Below are positions 1 to 8,462 of a stretch of DNA of 32,587 bases, one piece after another. The notes under the pieces are model-generated. The model saw only the letters and a list, made by a program, of their open reading frames with translations, searched no databases and was not told the DNA's origin. The number at the start of each line of letters is the position of its first letter. The stretch's first letter is position 1. The position numbers were made by a program, and so were the translations under genes. The DNA is taken from positions 1 to 32,587 of the forward strand of contig JAFWZZ010000017.1 in NCBI GenBank assembly GCA_017522185.1, given 5' to 3'. The stretch is from Bacillota bacterium. Lineage in GTDB: Bacteria > Bacillota > Clostridia > Peptostreptococcales > Anaerovoracaceae.

Positions 1-22
1 AGACTTTTCGCGAAGGCGAAGG

Positions 23-155
23 ACAATCATACAAGGATACGAAGAAAGGGTTTGGATGGAGTTTGATACCAATTTTATCAAACTCCCCAAACCCTCTGAG
101 TACGTTGTCTATGATTGTTTCGCCTGAGTGTTTGTCTCGAACAGCAATATTGCCG
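23..155 (-). repeat. 133-bp structured repeat, copy A (terminator-like)
   Basis: This stretch recurs almost base for base at 8330-8460. Its core is a long hairpin: arms 48-55/87-94 (GGGTTTGG/CCAAACCC) and 58-68/76-86 (GGAGTTTGATA/TATCAAACTCC). An outer pair 23-31/110-118 (ACAATCATA/TATGATTGT) encloses it, extended here by GGCGAA (15-20) and TTCGCC (119-124). The right end holds the palindrome GCAATATTGC. It begins 32 nt after the tatD stop and, read on the minus strand, the core hairpin is followed by TTTCTTCG, so it probably ends tatD transcription. The T-run is poorer than in copy B. Confidence 0.85.
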
Positions 156-187
156 CTTTTCTGATTTACAAACAGGCAAATCCCAAT

Positions 188-1018
188 TTACTCGATCCCA
201 TAGAACACTTTCGCGTTCTGACAGGTAATCTTTGCCACTTCTTCGTAGTCCATGCCTTTGATTTCGGCAACCTTGCGTGCAGTGTATTCCACGTATGGAA
301 CTTTATTCTTGCGGCCGCGGTAAGGTTCCGGAGTCAGGTATGGTGCATCGGTTTCCACCAGCAGGAACTCGATTGGCAGTGCTTCTACCACCTCACGGGT
401 TTTGCGGTTGTTCTTGAAAGTAACCGGGCCTGCAATGGAGATGGTTGCGCCCAGTTTCACGTACTGCTGGGCCAGTTCACGGCTTCCGGAGAAGCAATGT
501 AATAATACTCTGCAGTCTGGCAGCATTTCACCATTAGGACCTTTACGTTTAGGGAACCAACTTGCTCTTTCTGCAGTAAATGCCCCTTCTTCTTTTAAAA
601 TATCCATGGTTTCCTGGTCAGCTTCACGGCTGTGGATGGCGATTGGCATCTTCAACTCGTTGGCCAGCTGAATCTGGCGGCGGAACCAGTAGCGCTGCAC
701 GTCTCTGTCGGAATGATCGTAATAGAAATCCAGTCCGATTTCGCCGATGGCCTGTACCTTTGGCTTCTTAGTCAGACCTTTAATCAGAGTCAGCATATCT
801 TCGTCCAGCGTTTTTGCATCGTGGGGATGAACTCCTACTGCAGCATAGCACCATGGGTATTTTGCCGCATCACCAGCGGCCTGCATGGAGCTGCCCAGAT
901 CAAAACCAACGTCCATCACATAGGACACATCGGATGCATCGATTTCTGCAGCCAGCTGATCACGCAGCTCATCGTTGATATTCTCGTTATTTAAATGTGT
1001 ATGAGAGTCAAATAACAT
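188..1018 (-). CDS. tatD: TatD family metal-dependent DNase
   Basis: This is a 276-aa TatD-type hydrolase, a cytoplasmic metal-dependent nuclease of the amidohydrolase superfamily. The metal ligands are visible: H6 and H8 in the FDSHTHLN start, E93 in AIGEIGLDFYYD, H129 in IAIHSREAD, H174 in LLHCFSG and D224 in VETDAPYLTPEP. It is slightly longer than the usual ~255 residues because of a basic insertion around residues 145-168. The ATG at 1018 is preceded by GAGGTG. It follows metG on the same strand, as is common in Firmicutes, but a 187-nt spacer with a terminator hairpin separates the two. It ends just before repeat copy A. The physiological substrate cannot be read from the sequence. Confidence 0.93.
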   Translation of the reverse strand: MLFDSHTHLNNENINDELRDQLAAEIDASDVSYVMDVGFDLGSSMQAAGDAAKYPWCYAAVGVHPHDAKTLDEDMLTLIKGLTKKPKVQAIGEIGLDFYYDHSDRDVQRYWFRRQIQLANELKMPIAIHSREADQETMDILKEEGAFTAERASWFPKRKGPNGEMLPDCRVLLHCFSGSRELAQQYVKLGATISIAGPVTFKNNRKTREVVEALPIEFLLVETDAPYLTPEPYRGRKNKVPYVEYTARKVAEIKGMDYEEVAKITCQNAKVFYGIE

Positions 1019-1036
1019 GTTATCACCTCGTTCTTT

Positions 1037-1064
1037 TTAAAAAACGGCAGGACCAGCCTGCCGC
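1037..1064 (-). terminator. Rho-independent terminator downstream of metG, directly before tatD
   Basis: The perfect 7-bp stem CGGCAGG/CCTGCCG (1045-1051 and 1057-1063) is followed on the minus strand by a TTTTTT run. It ends only about 20 nt before the tatD start, so tatD has no room for a promoter after it. Either tatD depends on read-through or the hairpin acts as an attenuator. Confidence 0.8.
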
Positions 1065-1092
1065 TTTTTCATCTTCAACTATTTAATGCGTA

Positions 1093-1197
1093 GGAAAAAT
1101 TTCGCAGTACACAGGAATCGCAAGATTTCTCGATGGCGCGTACCCGAAGTACGTAACTGAGAGAGATTGACGCGATTGCGAAGTAATGCGGAATTTT
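1093..1197 (-). other. Structured intergenic element between metG and tatD
   Basis: This non-coding stretch folds on itself at several levels. The outer arms 1095-1110 and 1183-1197 pair imperfectly (AAATTTCGCA with TGCGGAATTTT). Inside are AATCGC (around 1116-1121) with GCGATT (around 1171-1177), and a central hairpin GCGTAC-CCGAA-GTACGT (around 1137-1153). It lies immediately after the metG stop and before the terminator at 1037-1064. It resembles no riboswitch class I can name. It may be an extended 3' hairpin, a leader RNA for tatD or a dispersed repeat. Confidence 0.55.
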
Positions 1198-1205
1198 AAC
1201 AAGCA

Positions 1206-3134
1206 TTAGGAAACACTTTCGCCATCTGGAGCGTCAGTCGTTACGATTTCTAACTTTTCGCCGTTGTCCGCGAACAGAATCATACCCTTGGATTCTTCAC
1301 CTCTCAGCTTTCTTGGCTTCAGGTTTGCTACAACGATAACTTTCTTGCCTACCATTTCTTCAGGCTTATAGTGCTCTGCAACGCCGGATACGATCTGACG
1401 TCTTTCTGTGCCCATCTTCACCTGGAAGATTAACAGCTTGTCAGCCTTTGGATGCTTTTCAGCCTTTTCGATCAGACCAACGCGGAGGTCGATCTTATCG
1501 AAATCGTCGAACTCGATTGGTGCCTTCAGTTCCAGCGGAATGTTTTCTTCTGCAGGTTCTTTGCCGGCATTCTGCATTTCTTCTAACGCAACCAGTTCCT
1601 TTTCGATATCCAGTCTAGGGAAAATCGCTTCGCCCTTCTTCACCTGTTCGCCCTGCATCATGTCGAATGTGAATGCATCTTCCCAAACAACATCTGCATA
1701 CCACAGACCCATCTGCTTTCTGATTTTGTCAGAAGTTGTGTGCATGAATGGGTAAATCAGAATAGAGATGATTCTGATAGCTTCTGCCAGGTTGTGCATG
1801 CATGTATCTAATTCGTCTTTCTTTGCTTCATCCTTTGCTAATACCCAAGGCATCTTTTCATCGATGTACTTGTTAGCTCTTCTTACCAGCACCCAGATTT
1901 CTTCCAGTGCCATGTTGAATGCGAACTTGTCCATCTGCGCTTCTACCTTTGCTGCTGCGCCAGTAGCTACTGCCTTCAGATCCTGGTCGATTTCGTCTTC
2001 TGTCTTTGCTTCAGGAACAAAACCGCCATTGTACTTTTCGATCATGGAAGCCGTTCTGGATACCAGGTTGCCCAGGTCGTTTGCCAGGTCGTAGTTCATT
2101 CTCTTCAGCATAACTTCGTTAGTGAAGATACCATCCTGGCCGAAGGTGTATTCTCTCAGTAAGAAATACTTCAGAGCGTCGATGCCGTATCTTTCGATCA
2201 GCTTCACAGGGTCTACCACGTTGCCCTTGGACTTACTCATCTTGCCACCTTCTAATAACAGCCAGCCGTGACCCAGTACCTGCTTTGGCAGAGGTAAATC
2301 TAAGGACATCAGCATTGCAGGCCAGATGATGGAGTGGAATCTAACGATTTCCTTACCTACCAGGTGCACGTTTGCAGGCCAGTAATGTTCGAACTTAGAT
2401 GGATCTTCAGATGCATAACCTAAAGCCGTGATATAGTTTGAAAGCGCATCTAACCAAACGTAGATAACGTGTTTTTCGTCGATTGGAACCTGAATACCCC
2501 AGTCAAAAGTGGATCTGGAGATACATAAGTCTTCCAGGCCCTGTCTGATGAAACCTAACATTTCGTTTCTTCTGGATTCTGGTTCTAAGAAGTTTGTGTT
2601 TTCTAACAGGTCAATTAACTTGTCCTGATAGTTGGATAATTTGAAGAAGTAAGCTTCTTCCTTCGCAGGCTGAACTGGTCTGCCGCAGTCAGGGCAGCAA
2701 CCGTCTACCAGCTGGCTTTCTGTCCAGAAGGACTCACAAGGTGTGCAGTATAAACCTTCGTATTCGCCCTTGTAGATATCGCCTTTTTCGTACATTTTAT
2801 TAAAGATGGCCTGTACTCTTTCCACGTGTCTGTCTTCCGTTGTTCTGATGAAGTCATCGTAGGAAATTTCCATTGTAGCCCAAAGGTCTTTGATGCCGGC
2901 AACAACGCCGTCAACGTAAGCCTGTGGAGTTACGCCTTTTTCTTCTGCAATCGTCTGGATCTTCTGTCCATGTTCGTCTGTACCTGTTAAGAACATTACG
3001 TCATAGCCGGATAATCTCTTGAATCTGGCCATGGCGTCTGCCATTACCGTACAGTAAGTGTGTCCAATGTGTAAGTTGGAGCTAGGATAATAGATCGGTG
3101 TGGAAATATAATATGTTCCCTTTTTTTCTGTCAT
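1206..3134 (-). CDS. metG: Methionyl-tRNA synthetase
   Basis: This enzyme charges tRNA-Met with methionine in the cytoplasm. At 642 aa it is the long form with a C-terminal tRNA-binding domain. The class I signature HIGH is at residues 22-25 and KMSKS at 298-302. A zinc knuckle is formed by C130/C133 and C147/C150. The Trbp111/EMAP-like domain occupies roughly 540-642, visible as FDDFDKIDLRVG followed by HPKADKLL. The ATG at 3134 has an upstream AAAGGAAGG, a 5' UTR hairpin and a sigma-A type promoter at 3192-3221. I saw no T-box leader. A structured spacer and terminator lie before tatD. Confidence 0.98.
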   Translation of the reverse strand: MTEKKGTYYISTPIYYPSSNLHIGHTYCTVMADAMARFKRLSGYDVMFLTGTDEHGQKIQTIAEEKGVTPQAYVDGVVAGIKDLWATMEISYDDFIRTTEDRHVERVQAIFNKMYEKGDIYKGEYEGLYCTPCESFWTESQLVDGCCPDCGRPVQPAKEEAYFFKLSNYQDKLIDLLENTNFLEPESRRNEMLGFIRQGLEDLCISRSTFDWGIQVPIDEKHVIYVWLDALSNYITALGYASEDPSKFEHYWPANVHLVGKEIVRFHSIIWPAMLMSLDLPLPKQVLGHGWLLLEGGKMSKSKGNVVDPVKLIERYGIDALKYFLLREYTFGQDGIFTNEVMLKRMNYDLANDLGNLVSRTASMIEKYNGGFVPEAKTEDEIDQDLKAVATGAAAKVEAQMDKFAFNMALEEIWVLVRRANKYIDEKMPWVLAKDEAKKDELDTCMHNLAEAIRIISILIYPFMHTTSDKIRKQMGLWYADVVWEDAFTFDMMQGEQVKKGEAIFPRLDIEKELVALEEMQNAGKEPAEENIPLELKAPIEFDDFDKIDLRVGLIEKAEKHPKADKLLIFQVKMGTERRQIVSGVAEHYKPEEMVGKKVIVVANLKPRKLRGEESKGMILFADNGEKLEIVTTDAPDGESVS

Positions 3135-3155
3135 GTTTATGCCTTCCTTTCATCT

Positions 3156-3175
3156 CCCTGTCGAATGAGACAGGG
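3156..3175 (-). other. Hairpin in metG 5' UTR
   Basis: A perfect 7-bp stem, CCCTGTC (3156-3162) and GACAGGG (3169-3175), lies between the predicted metG promoter and its ribosome binding site. It has no T-run and no T-box sequence, so it is more likely an mRNA-stability or translation element than a terminator. Confidence 0.5.
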
Positions 3176-3191
3176 TAGTTTACTACCTTAC

Positions 3192-3221
3192 AGAATACCA
3201 CATTTTGCAAAGGTTCGTCAA
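3192..3221 (-). promoter_or_regulatory. Sigma-A type promoter of metG
   Basis: On the minus strand, TTGACG (3216-3221) and TATTCT (3192-3197) are separated by 18 bp and point at metG. This follows the terminator of the small upstream gene, so metG has its own start site. Confidence 0.65.
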
Positions 3222-3237
3222 CCGCATCACACCTCGC

Positions 3238-3278
3238 AAAAAAAAGAAAACGCCCGCAGGCCAAAGCCTCCGGACGCT
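3238..3278 (-). terminator. Rho-independent terminator of the 3289-4155 gene pair
   Basis: A 12-bp GC-rich stem with one mismatch (GCGTCCGGAGGC paired with GCCTGCGGGCGT) spans about 3250-3277. It is followed on the minus strand by TTTTCTTTTTTTT and ends the small-protein operon. Confidence 0.85.
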
Positions 3279-3288
3279 CATGTCGTCT

Positions 3289-3516
3289 TTAGTTATCTAA
3301 CTCTTCTTCTGCATAGTCGTCGGAAGACCATTCTTCTTCCGGCCAGTCTTCGTTGACGAAGATGGACTTCATCACTCTGTCCATACCCACAACCAGTGCA
3401 GTACCAGCAACCATGCCGATTCCCAGGATGCCCAGTGCAGCCTTTGCCGCTGCGGAAGCACCGTTCTGTCTAGGCATATCGCCCTTATTCTTCTCTAATT
3501 TTGCCTTCTTTGCCAT
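3289..3516 (-). CDS. Small single-pass membrane protein of unknown function
   Basis: This is a 75-aa protein that I do not recognise. The first ~22 residues are basic and polar (MAKKAKLEKNKG). Residues ~24-47 form one hydrophobic, glycine- and alanine-rich helix likely to cross the membrane. The tail is strongly acidic (NEDWPEEEWSSDDYAEEELDN). A good ribosome binding site (GGGAGGAAAGG) precedes the ATG, and a strong terminator follows the stop, which supports a real gene. It sits 24 nt after the cytidylate-kinase-like gene and is probably co-transcribed with it. By the positive-inside rule the acidic tail would face outward, but that is only inference. Confidence 0.7.
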   Translation of the reverse strand: MAKKAKLEKNKGDMPRQNGASAAAKAALGILGIGMVAGTALVVGMDRVMKSIFVNEDWPEEEWSSDDYAEEELDN

Positions 3517-3540
3517 AAACCTTTCCTCCCTTTTGTATCT

Positions 3541-4155
3541 CTATTTATAAGTTCTGGTTTTCATATACTCTACAATCAGATCCGCCGCAGCCTCGTCGGA
3601 GATATAGCTGCTGTTGATAGCCAGGTTGTAGTTGGAGAATTCTCCCCACTTTTGGCTGGTGTGATAATGATAGTAGTTCGCTCTGGCTTTGTCATAGGAC
3701 TTGACGATGCCTGCCGCATCCTTAGGGTCCGCACCGTATACCTCGATGGTTCTGCGGATACGGTCTTCCTGCTCGCCGTAGATGAACACGTTGGTTACGC
3801 CTGGAAGATCCTTCAGGATGTAGTCTGCACATCTGCCGACGATGACGCCTTCTCCTGCTTCCGCAATCTGATGTACCACGTCGTACTGGGCCACAAAAAG
3901 CTTTTCGTTGATAGAAACGGTGTCTCCAATCATGCCTTCGCCAAAATTCATGGCAGATGCAAGGCTGTAGGAGAAACTGCTCTTGGCACGAAGCTCTGCC
4001 GCTTCTACGATTTCTCTGGATAAGCCGCTCTGTTCTGCCGCCATATCCAGGATTTCCTTATCATAAAACGGGATTCCAAGTTTCTCCGCAACAAGACGTC
4101 CGATGATTCTTCCGCCGCTGCCGTATTCTCTACTGATTGTTACTAGTTTCTTCAT
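3541..4155 (-). CDS. Cytidylate kinase-like family protein
   Basis: This 204-aa P-loop kinase-like protein belongs to the cytidylate kinase-like family common in Clostridia, which is distinct from housekeeping Cmk. The start (MKKLVTISREYGSGGRIIG) carries the family's characteristic phosphate-binding loop, REYGSGG, at about residues 9-15. A second recognisable stretch is GVIVGRCADYIL near residue 105, where Cmk-like proteins place a nucleotide-contacting arginine. The substrate is unknown, and a CMP kinase role should not be assumed. The ATG follows GGAAGGTG, and a sigma-A type promoter lies at the end of the preceding ABC gene (4202-4231). The small membrane protein gene follows 24 nt later. 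Confidence 0.85.
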   Translation of the reverse strand: MKKLVTISREYGSGGRIIGRLVAEKLGIPFYDKEILDMAAEQSGLSREIVEAAELRAKSSFSYSLASAMNFGEGMIGDTVSINEKLFVAQYDVVHQIAEAGEGVIVGRCADYILKDLPGVTNVFIYGEQEDRIRRTIEVYGADPKDAAGIVKSYDKARANYYHYHTSQKWGEFSNYNLAINSSYISDEAAADLIVEYMKTRTYK

Positions 4156-4201
4156 ATTGACACCTTCCTATGACTCTTTCCCAAACCCTATAGTTATTTA
4201 T

Positions 4202-4231
4202 ATTATATATCAAAATCCTATTCCTGGTCAA
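4202..4231 (-). promoter_or_regulatory. Sigma-A type promoter of the cytidylate-kinase-like gene
   Basis: On the minus strand, TTGACC (4226-4231) and TATAAT (4202-4207) are separated by 18 bp. The -35 lies inside the last codons of the ABC transporter gene, so the kinase-like gene can be expressed separately. Confidence 0.6.
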
Positions 4232-6074
4232 TATCTTCGAACTGGGAATTGTACAGATCCGCGTAGAATCCGCCTGCCGCCAGCAGTGCATCGTGGTTTC
4301 CCTGCTCGATAATGTCCCCCTCTTTCATAACCAGAATCATGTCTGCATTCTTAATCGTAGAAAGACGATGTGCGATGATAAAGCTGGTTCTGCCGTGCAT
4401 CAGATTGTCCATGGCCATCTGGATACGTTCCTCCGTACGGGTATCTACGGAAGATGTGGCTTCGTCCAGAATCAGGACCGGATTATCTGCCAGAATGGCT
4501 CTGGCGATAGTCAGCAGCTGCTTCTGTCCCTGAGACACGTTGGTCGCGTCTTCGTTCAGCTCCATATGATAGCCTCCCGGCAGCGTACGAATGAAATGAT
4601 CCGCATGAGCCGCCTTGGCCGCTGCAATCACCTCTTCATCGGTCGCATCCAGTCTGCCGTAGCGAATATTTTCCATAATGGTTCCCTTGTACAGCCAGGT
4701 GTCCTGCAGCACCATGCCGAAATAGTCCCGCAGATTGTGGCGGTTGTAGTCGCGAATGTCGTGTCCGTCCAGTCTGATGCTACCGCTCTGCACGTCGTAG
4801 AAACGCATCAAAAGCTTCACGATGGTGGTCTTGCCTGCGCCGGTCGGTCCGACGATGGCAATCTTCTGTCCCGGCTCGACGTGGGCACAGAAATCTTTGA
4901 TTACCGGTTTCTGCGGATTGTAACCGAAATGAACATGGTCAAATTCCACCGCGCCGTGAACCGTATCCAGTCTGACAGGTTCGTCCGCACCCATGTCTTC
5001 TTCCTCTTCGTCCAGGAACTCAAAGACACGTTCCGATGCCGCCGTCATGGACTGAATCTGGTTGATAACCTGTGCAATCTGCTGAATCGGCTGGGTGAAG
5101 TTCTTCACGTACTGAATAAAGGCCTGGATGTCTCCGATGCCGATTTTGCCCCCGATAGCCAGCATTGCCCCGGATACGGCTACTGCCACATAACCCAGGT
5201 TGCCGACAAACATCATCACTGGCGGCATGAGTCCGGACAGGAAGTGCGCCTTCCATGCCGATGCATAGAGTACCTCGTTGGTTTCATCGAAGGTATGTGT
5301 GATGTCTTTCTCTTTGTTAAAGGCTTTGATGACCAGCTGGCCCGCGAAGTTTTCTTCGATTTGGCCGTTGATTTCCCCTAAGGATTTCTGCTGGGTCCGG
5401 AAGTGTTTCTGTGACATCTTCACCACCAGAGACATGAGCCCTGCGGATACCGGCAGAATCACCAGCGCGATCAAAGTCATCAAAGGCGAAATAGACAGCA
5501 TCATCACTGTCACACCGATAAGGGTCGTCACCGAGGTGATGATCTGGGTCACGCTGTGGTTCAGCGACTGGCCCAGTGTGTCTACGTCGTTGGTAATACG
5601 GGAAAGCACTTCCCCGTAAGGACGACTTTCGAAATATTTCATCGGCATCCGGTTGATTTTTTCGACGATCTCCCTGCGCATCCTGTAGCAGAGGCTCTGG
5701 GTTACGCCGTTCATCATCCAGCCCTGACCGAAGGTGAAGATGGCACTGACACCATAAAGGGCCAGGGTTGCCATCAGGATCCGTGCGATGCGCTCAAAGT
5801 CAATACCCCCGGTTCCCTGAATCTTCGCCATGAGACCTTCCGCCAGCTCTGTGGTCGCCATGCCCATGATCTTCGGTCCCAGTACGCTGAAGACGGTGGA
5901 ACATGCGGCGATAATCATCACCGCCAGGATGGCGATTTTGTAACGCCCGATATATGCAATCAGTTTCTTGAAAGACCCTTTGAAGTCCTTCGCTTTTTCT
6001 ACCGGCATGCCTGGAGGGCCGCCGCGGCCTCTTCTGCCTGGCCCTGCCGGTCTGTGGGTTTCGTGTTTAGCCAT
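4218..6074 (-). CDS. ABC exporter half-transporter, catalytic subunit
   Basis: This 618-aa protein has a six-helix membrane domain (about residues 35-340) followed by an ATPase domain. Walker A is GPTGAGKT (409-416), the signature is VSQGQ (513-517), Walker B with catalytic Glu is ILDEATSS (D537, E538), and the switch histidine is H569 in IAHRLSTI. The N-terminus is an unusual arginine/glycine/proline-rich stretch (residues 6-25). It overlaps the upstream half-transporter gene by 8 nt. That partner has a degenerate ATP site, so the pair is best read as a heterodimeric multidrug-type exporter of the LmrCD/BmrCD/TM287-288 kind. The substrate is unknown. Confidence 0.93.
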   Translation of the reverse strand: MAKHETHRPAGPGRRGRGGPPGMPVEKAKDFKGSFKKLIAYIGRYKIAILAVMIIAACSTVFSVLGPKIMGMATTELAEGLMAKIQGTGGIDFERIARILMATLALYGVSAIFTFGQGWMMNGVTQSLCYRMRREIVEKINRMPMKYFESRPYGEVLSRITNDVDTLGQSLNHSVTQIITSVTTLIGVTVMMLSISPLMTLIALVILPVSAGLMSLVVKMSQKHFRTQQKSLGEINGQIEENFAGQLVIKAFNKEKDITHTFDETNEVLYASAWKAHFLSGLMPPVMMFVGNLGYVAVAVSGAMLAIGGKIGIGDIQAFIQYVKNFTQPIQQIAQVINQIQSMTAASERVFEFLDEEEEDMGADEPVRLDTVHGAVEFDHVHFGYNPQKPVIKDFCAHVEPGQKIAIVGPTGAGKTTIVKLLMRFYDVQSGSIRLDGHDIRDYNRHNLRDYFGMVLQDTWLYKGTIMENIRYGRLDATDEEVIAAAKAAHADHFIRTLPGGYHMELNEDATNVSQGQKQLLTIARAILADNPVLILDEATSSVDTRTEERIQMAMDNLMHGRTSFIIAHRLSTIKNADMILVMKEGDIIEQGNHDALLAAGGFYADLYNSQFEDIDQE

Positions 6075-8199
6075 GGATGCTCACCTCCAGTTCTTTTGCA
6101 GAAAGCTGGGATGCCGCAATCTGCCGGTATACTTCGCAGTCCTGCATCAGCTGGCTGTGGGTGCCCTTGCCCACGATTTCTCCATCGTCTAATACCAATA
6201 TCTGATCCGCGTGGAGAATGGTACTGATACGCTGGGCAACCACGATTTCGGCTGCCTGATTTACGTGTTTCGACAGGGCTTTACGCAGCTTTGCATCTGT
6301 CTTCATGTCCAGCGCGGAAAAGCTGTCATCGAAAACAAAGATTTTTGGATTCTTTACGATGGCTCTGGCGATGGACAGTCTCTGCTTCTGCCCACCGGAA
6401 ACGTTGCTGCCTCCCTGGGCAATCGGAGTGTCAAAGTGTTCGTCCTTCTCATTTATGAACTCCATGGCCTGGGCCACTTCTGCCGCCTTTGTGATATCTT
6501 CTTCTGTGGCATCACTGTCGCCGAAACGCAGGTTAGACGCGATGGTACCGGAGAACAGAACGCCCTTCTGTGGCACGAATCCGATGGTATCGCGGAGCTC
6601 TTCCAGACGGAGGTCTTTGATGTTGACGCCGTCCAGCAGGATCTCGCCTTCTGTTGCGTCGAAGAATCTTGGAATCAGGTTGACCAGCGTGCTCTTGCCG
6701 GCGCCGGTACTGCCGATGATGGCCGTCACCTTGCCAGGCTCTGCTGTAAAGCTCAGATCATGAAGCACGTCTTCTTCCGCATCAGGATAGCGGAAGGACA
6801 CGTTCCTGAACTCCAGAAGGCCTTTGCCGTCTTTGATGGACTTCGGCGCATCAGACTCTTTGATGGAGTTTTCTGTCTGCAATACTTCGTCGATACGTTC
6901 TGCTGCAACCGCAGCTCTCGGCACCAAAATCGCCAGCATGGTCATCATCAGGAAAGACATGACGATGAGCATGGAATAGGTGATAAACGCGGTCATCACA
7001 CCGACCTGCAGGGTGCCTTCGTCGATACGATGGGCGGAAACCCAGGTGATGAGAACCACGAGGCCATTCATCAAAAGGGTCATCCCCGGCATCATGAAGG
7101 TCATGACTCTGCCGGTAAAGAGCTGGGTATCTTTCAGTTCCCTGTTTGCGATATCAAAACGTGCTTCTTCTTTCTTCTCTCTGCCGAAGGCGCGGATGAC
7201 GGAAAGACCTGTCAGGATTTCTCTGGAAACCAGGTTCACGTTATCCACCAGCTTCTGCATGATCTTAAACTTCGGCATGGCGATGGAAACCAGCAGGAAG
7301 ATGAATCCCATGAGGACTACAACCGCCAGCGCGATGATGTAGCCCATATTCGCTCCTGTCTGCCATACTTTATAGATGCCGCCCAGCGCCAGAATCGGTG
7401 AATAGAGTAGCATACGGAGCAGCATGATAGCTACGGTCTGAATCTGCTGCACGTCGTTGGTATTTCTGGTGATGAGGGACGCCGTGCTGAAACGGTCCAT
7501 TTCCCCGCTGGAAAAACTCATGACCTTGTGGAAGATCTTCGCACGCAGGTTCTTCCCGATGCCTGCACCGACCCTCGCCGCAAAGTAAGACACGGCGATG
7601 GCAACGGCCAGCATCACCAGGGCCATCAGCAGCATCCTGCCGCCGGCAGTCCAGAGATAGTCCATCTGCAGTTGGTTCATATCCATGCCTGCCGTGGTCA
7701 TGGCATCTGCTGCATAGGCGAAGCCCATGGCCAGCAAAGTCTCCCTGCCGATGGTCTCCACGGTCTGTTCCATCTGTCCGCGAATCTCCGCCGGGGACTG
7801 TACGGTCTGTATGGACTGGGCCAAAGCCGCCATTTCTTCCTCTGTAATCTGGTCAGCCTGATAGTTCATAACCAGTGGGATTATCAGCCGGTCGTCCAGC
7901 TGGTCCAGTTCTTCCTCATCTGTCGTGTTGAGGCTGTAGATTTCCCCTTCTTTTTTGTAGATTTTCTCCCATGTTTCTACCTCGTCAGCCGTCATAAACA
8001 GCTTCGCTTCTGCATGGTCTTCTGCCGTGATGCTGTATGGCACCACGTGTTCCACCCCTTTGTTCTGGATTCCCGTATCGATGATGTTCGACGTGTAGGT
8101 CGGAAGCGCCAGGTCGCAGTATGCCTGGATAACCAGCAGCAGCACCACCACGATAACACTCTTCCAGTATGGGGTTAAATATTTCACGATTTTTCCCAT
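6067..8199 (-). CDS. ABC exporter half-transporter, degenerate-site subunit
   Basis: This is the 710-aa partner of the downstream ABC gene, translationally coupled by an 8-nt overlap. Walker A is GSTGAGKS (496-503) and the signature VSGGQ (around 600-604) is canonical. Walker B, however, reads FDDSFSALD with Asp at 625 where Glu is usual, and the switch position reads VAQRISTI with Gln 656 replacing His. These two changes are the typical mark of the non-hydrolysing site in heterodimeric exporters. A charged insertion of about 120 residues between the first two membrane helices (about 40-165) makes it longer than standard. The ATG follows GAAAGGGAAA. No convincing promoter was identified. Confidence 0.93.
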   Translation of the reverse strand: MGKIVKYLTPYWKSVIVVVLLLVIQAYCDLALPTYTSNIIDTGIQNKGVEHVVPYSITAEDHAEAKLFMTADEVETWEKIYKKEGEIYSLNTTDEEELDQLDDRLIIPLVMNYQADQITEEEMAALAQSIQTVQSPAEIRGQMEQTVETIGRETLLAMGFAYAADAMTTAGMDMNQLQMDYLWTAGGRMLLMALVMLAVAIAVSYFAARVGAGIGKNLRAKIFHKVMSFSSGEMDRFSTASLITRNTNDVQQIQTVAIMLLRMLLYSPILALGGIYKVWQTGANMGYIIALAVVVLMGFIFLLVSIAMPKFKIMQKLVDNVNLVSREILTGLSVIRAFGREKKEEARFDIANRELKDTQLFTGRVMTFMMPGMTLLMNGLVVLITWVSAHRIDEGTLQVGVMTAFITYSMLIVMSFLMMTMLAILVPRAAVAAERIDEVLQTENSIKESDAPKSIKDGKGLLEFRNVSFRYPDAEEDVLHDLSFTAEPGKVTAIIGSTGAGKSTLVNLIPRFFDATEGEILLDGVNIKDLRLEELRDTIGFVPQKGVLFSGTIASNLRFGDSDATEEDITKAAEVAQAMEFINEKDEHFDTPIAQGGSNVSGGQKQRLSIARAIVKNPKIFVFDDSFSALDMKTDAKLRKALSKHVNQAAEIVVAQRISTILHADQILVLDDGEIVGKGTHSQLMQDCEVYRQIAASQLSAKELEVSIHG

Positions 8200-8329
8200 A
8201 TGTTTCCCTTTCTATATAACTTATATATTTCTATTATTTGTAACGGTCTTCAAAACTCAACGAAATATTTTACCATTCAATCCCGTATGCTGTCCATGGA
8301 GATTAGGTGAAAATTGGGAGATGCGGATC

Positions 8330-8460
8330 ACAATCATACAAGGACACAAAAAAGGGTTTGGATGGAGCTTGATACCATTTTATCAAACTCCCCAAACCCT
8401 CTGAATTCGTTGTCTATAATTGTTTCGCCTGCGTGTTTGTCTCGAACAGCAATATTGCCG
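8330..8460 (-). repeat. 133-bp structured repeat, copy B, acting as terminator
   Basis: This is the second copy of the element at 23-155. It starts two bases after the aspartate kinase stop. The hairpin arms are 8354-8361/8392-8399 and 8364-8374/8381-8391. On the minus strand the hairpin is followed by TTTTTTT, a good intrinsic terminator. Two substitutions relative to copy A fall in paired arms (8368 and 8418). Each keeps a G-U pair only in RNA read from the minus strand, and gives an A-C mismatch on the plus strand. That supports function as minus-strand RNA. Confidence 0.85.
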
Positions 8461-8462
8461 AT

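Noticed and set aside
3135-3288. T-box leader of metG
   Set aside because: No T-box sequence (GGGTGGNACCGCG) is present. The spacer is explained by a terminator, promoter and short hairpin.
4293-7401. Long plus-strand frames (362 and 396 aa) antisense to the ABC exporter
   Set aside because: The minus strand has full ABC motifs in both genes. The plus frames show no motifs or ribosome binding sites.
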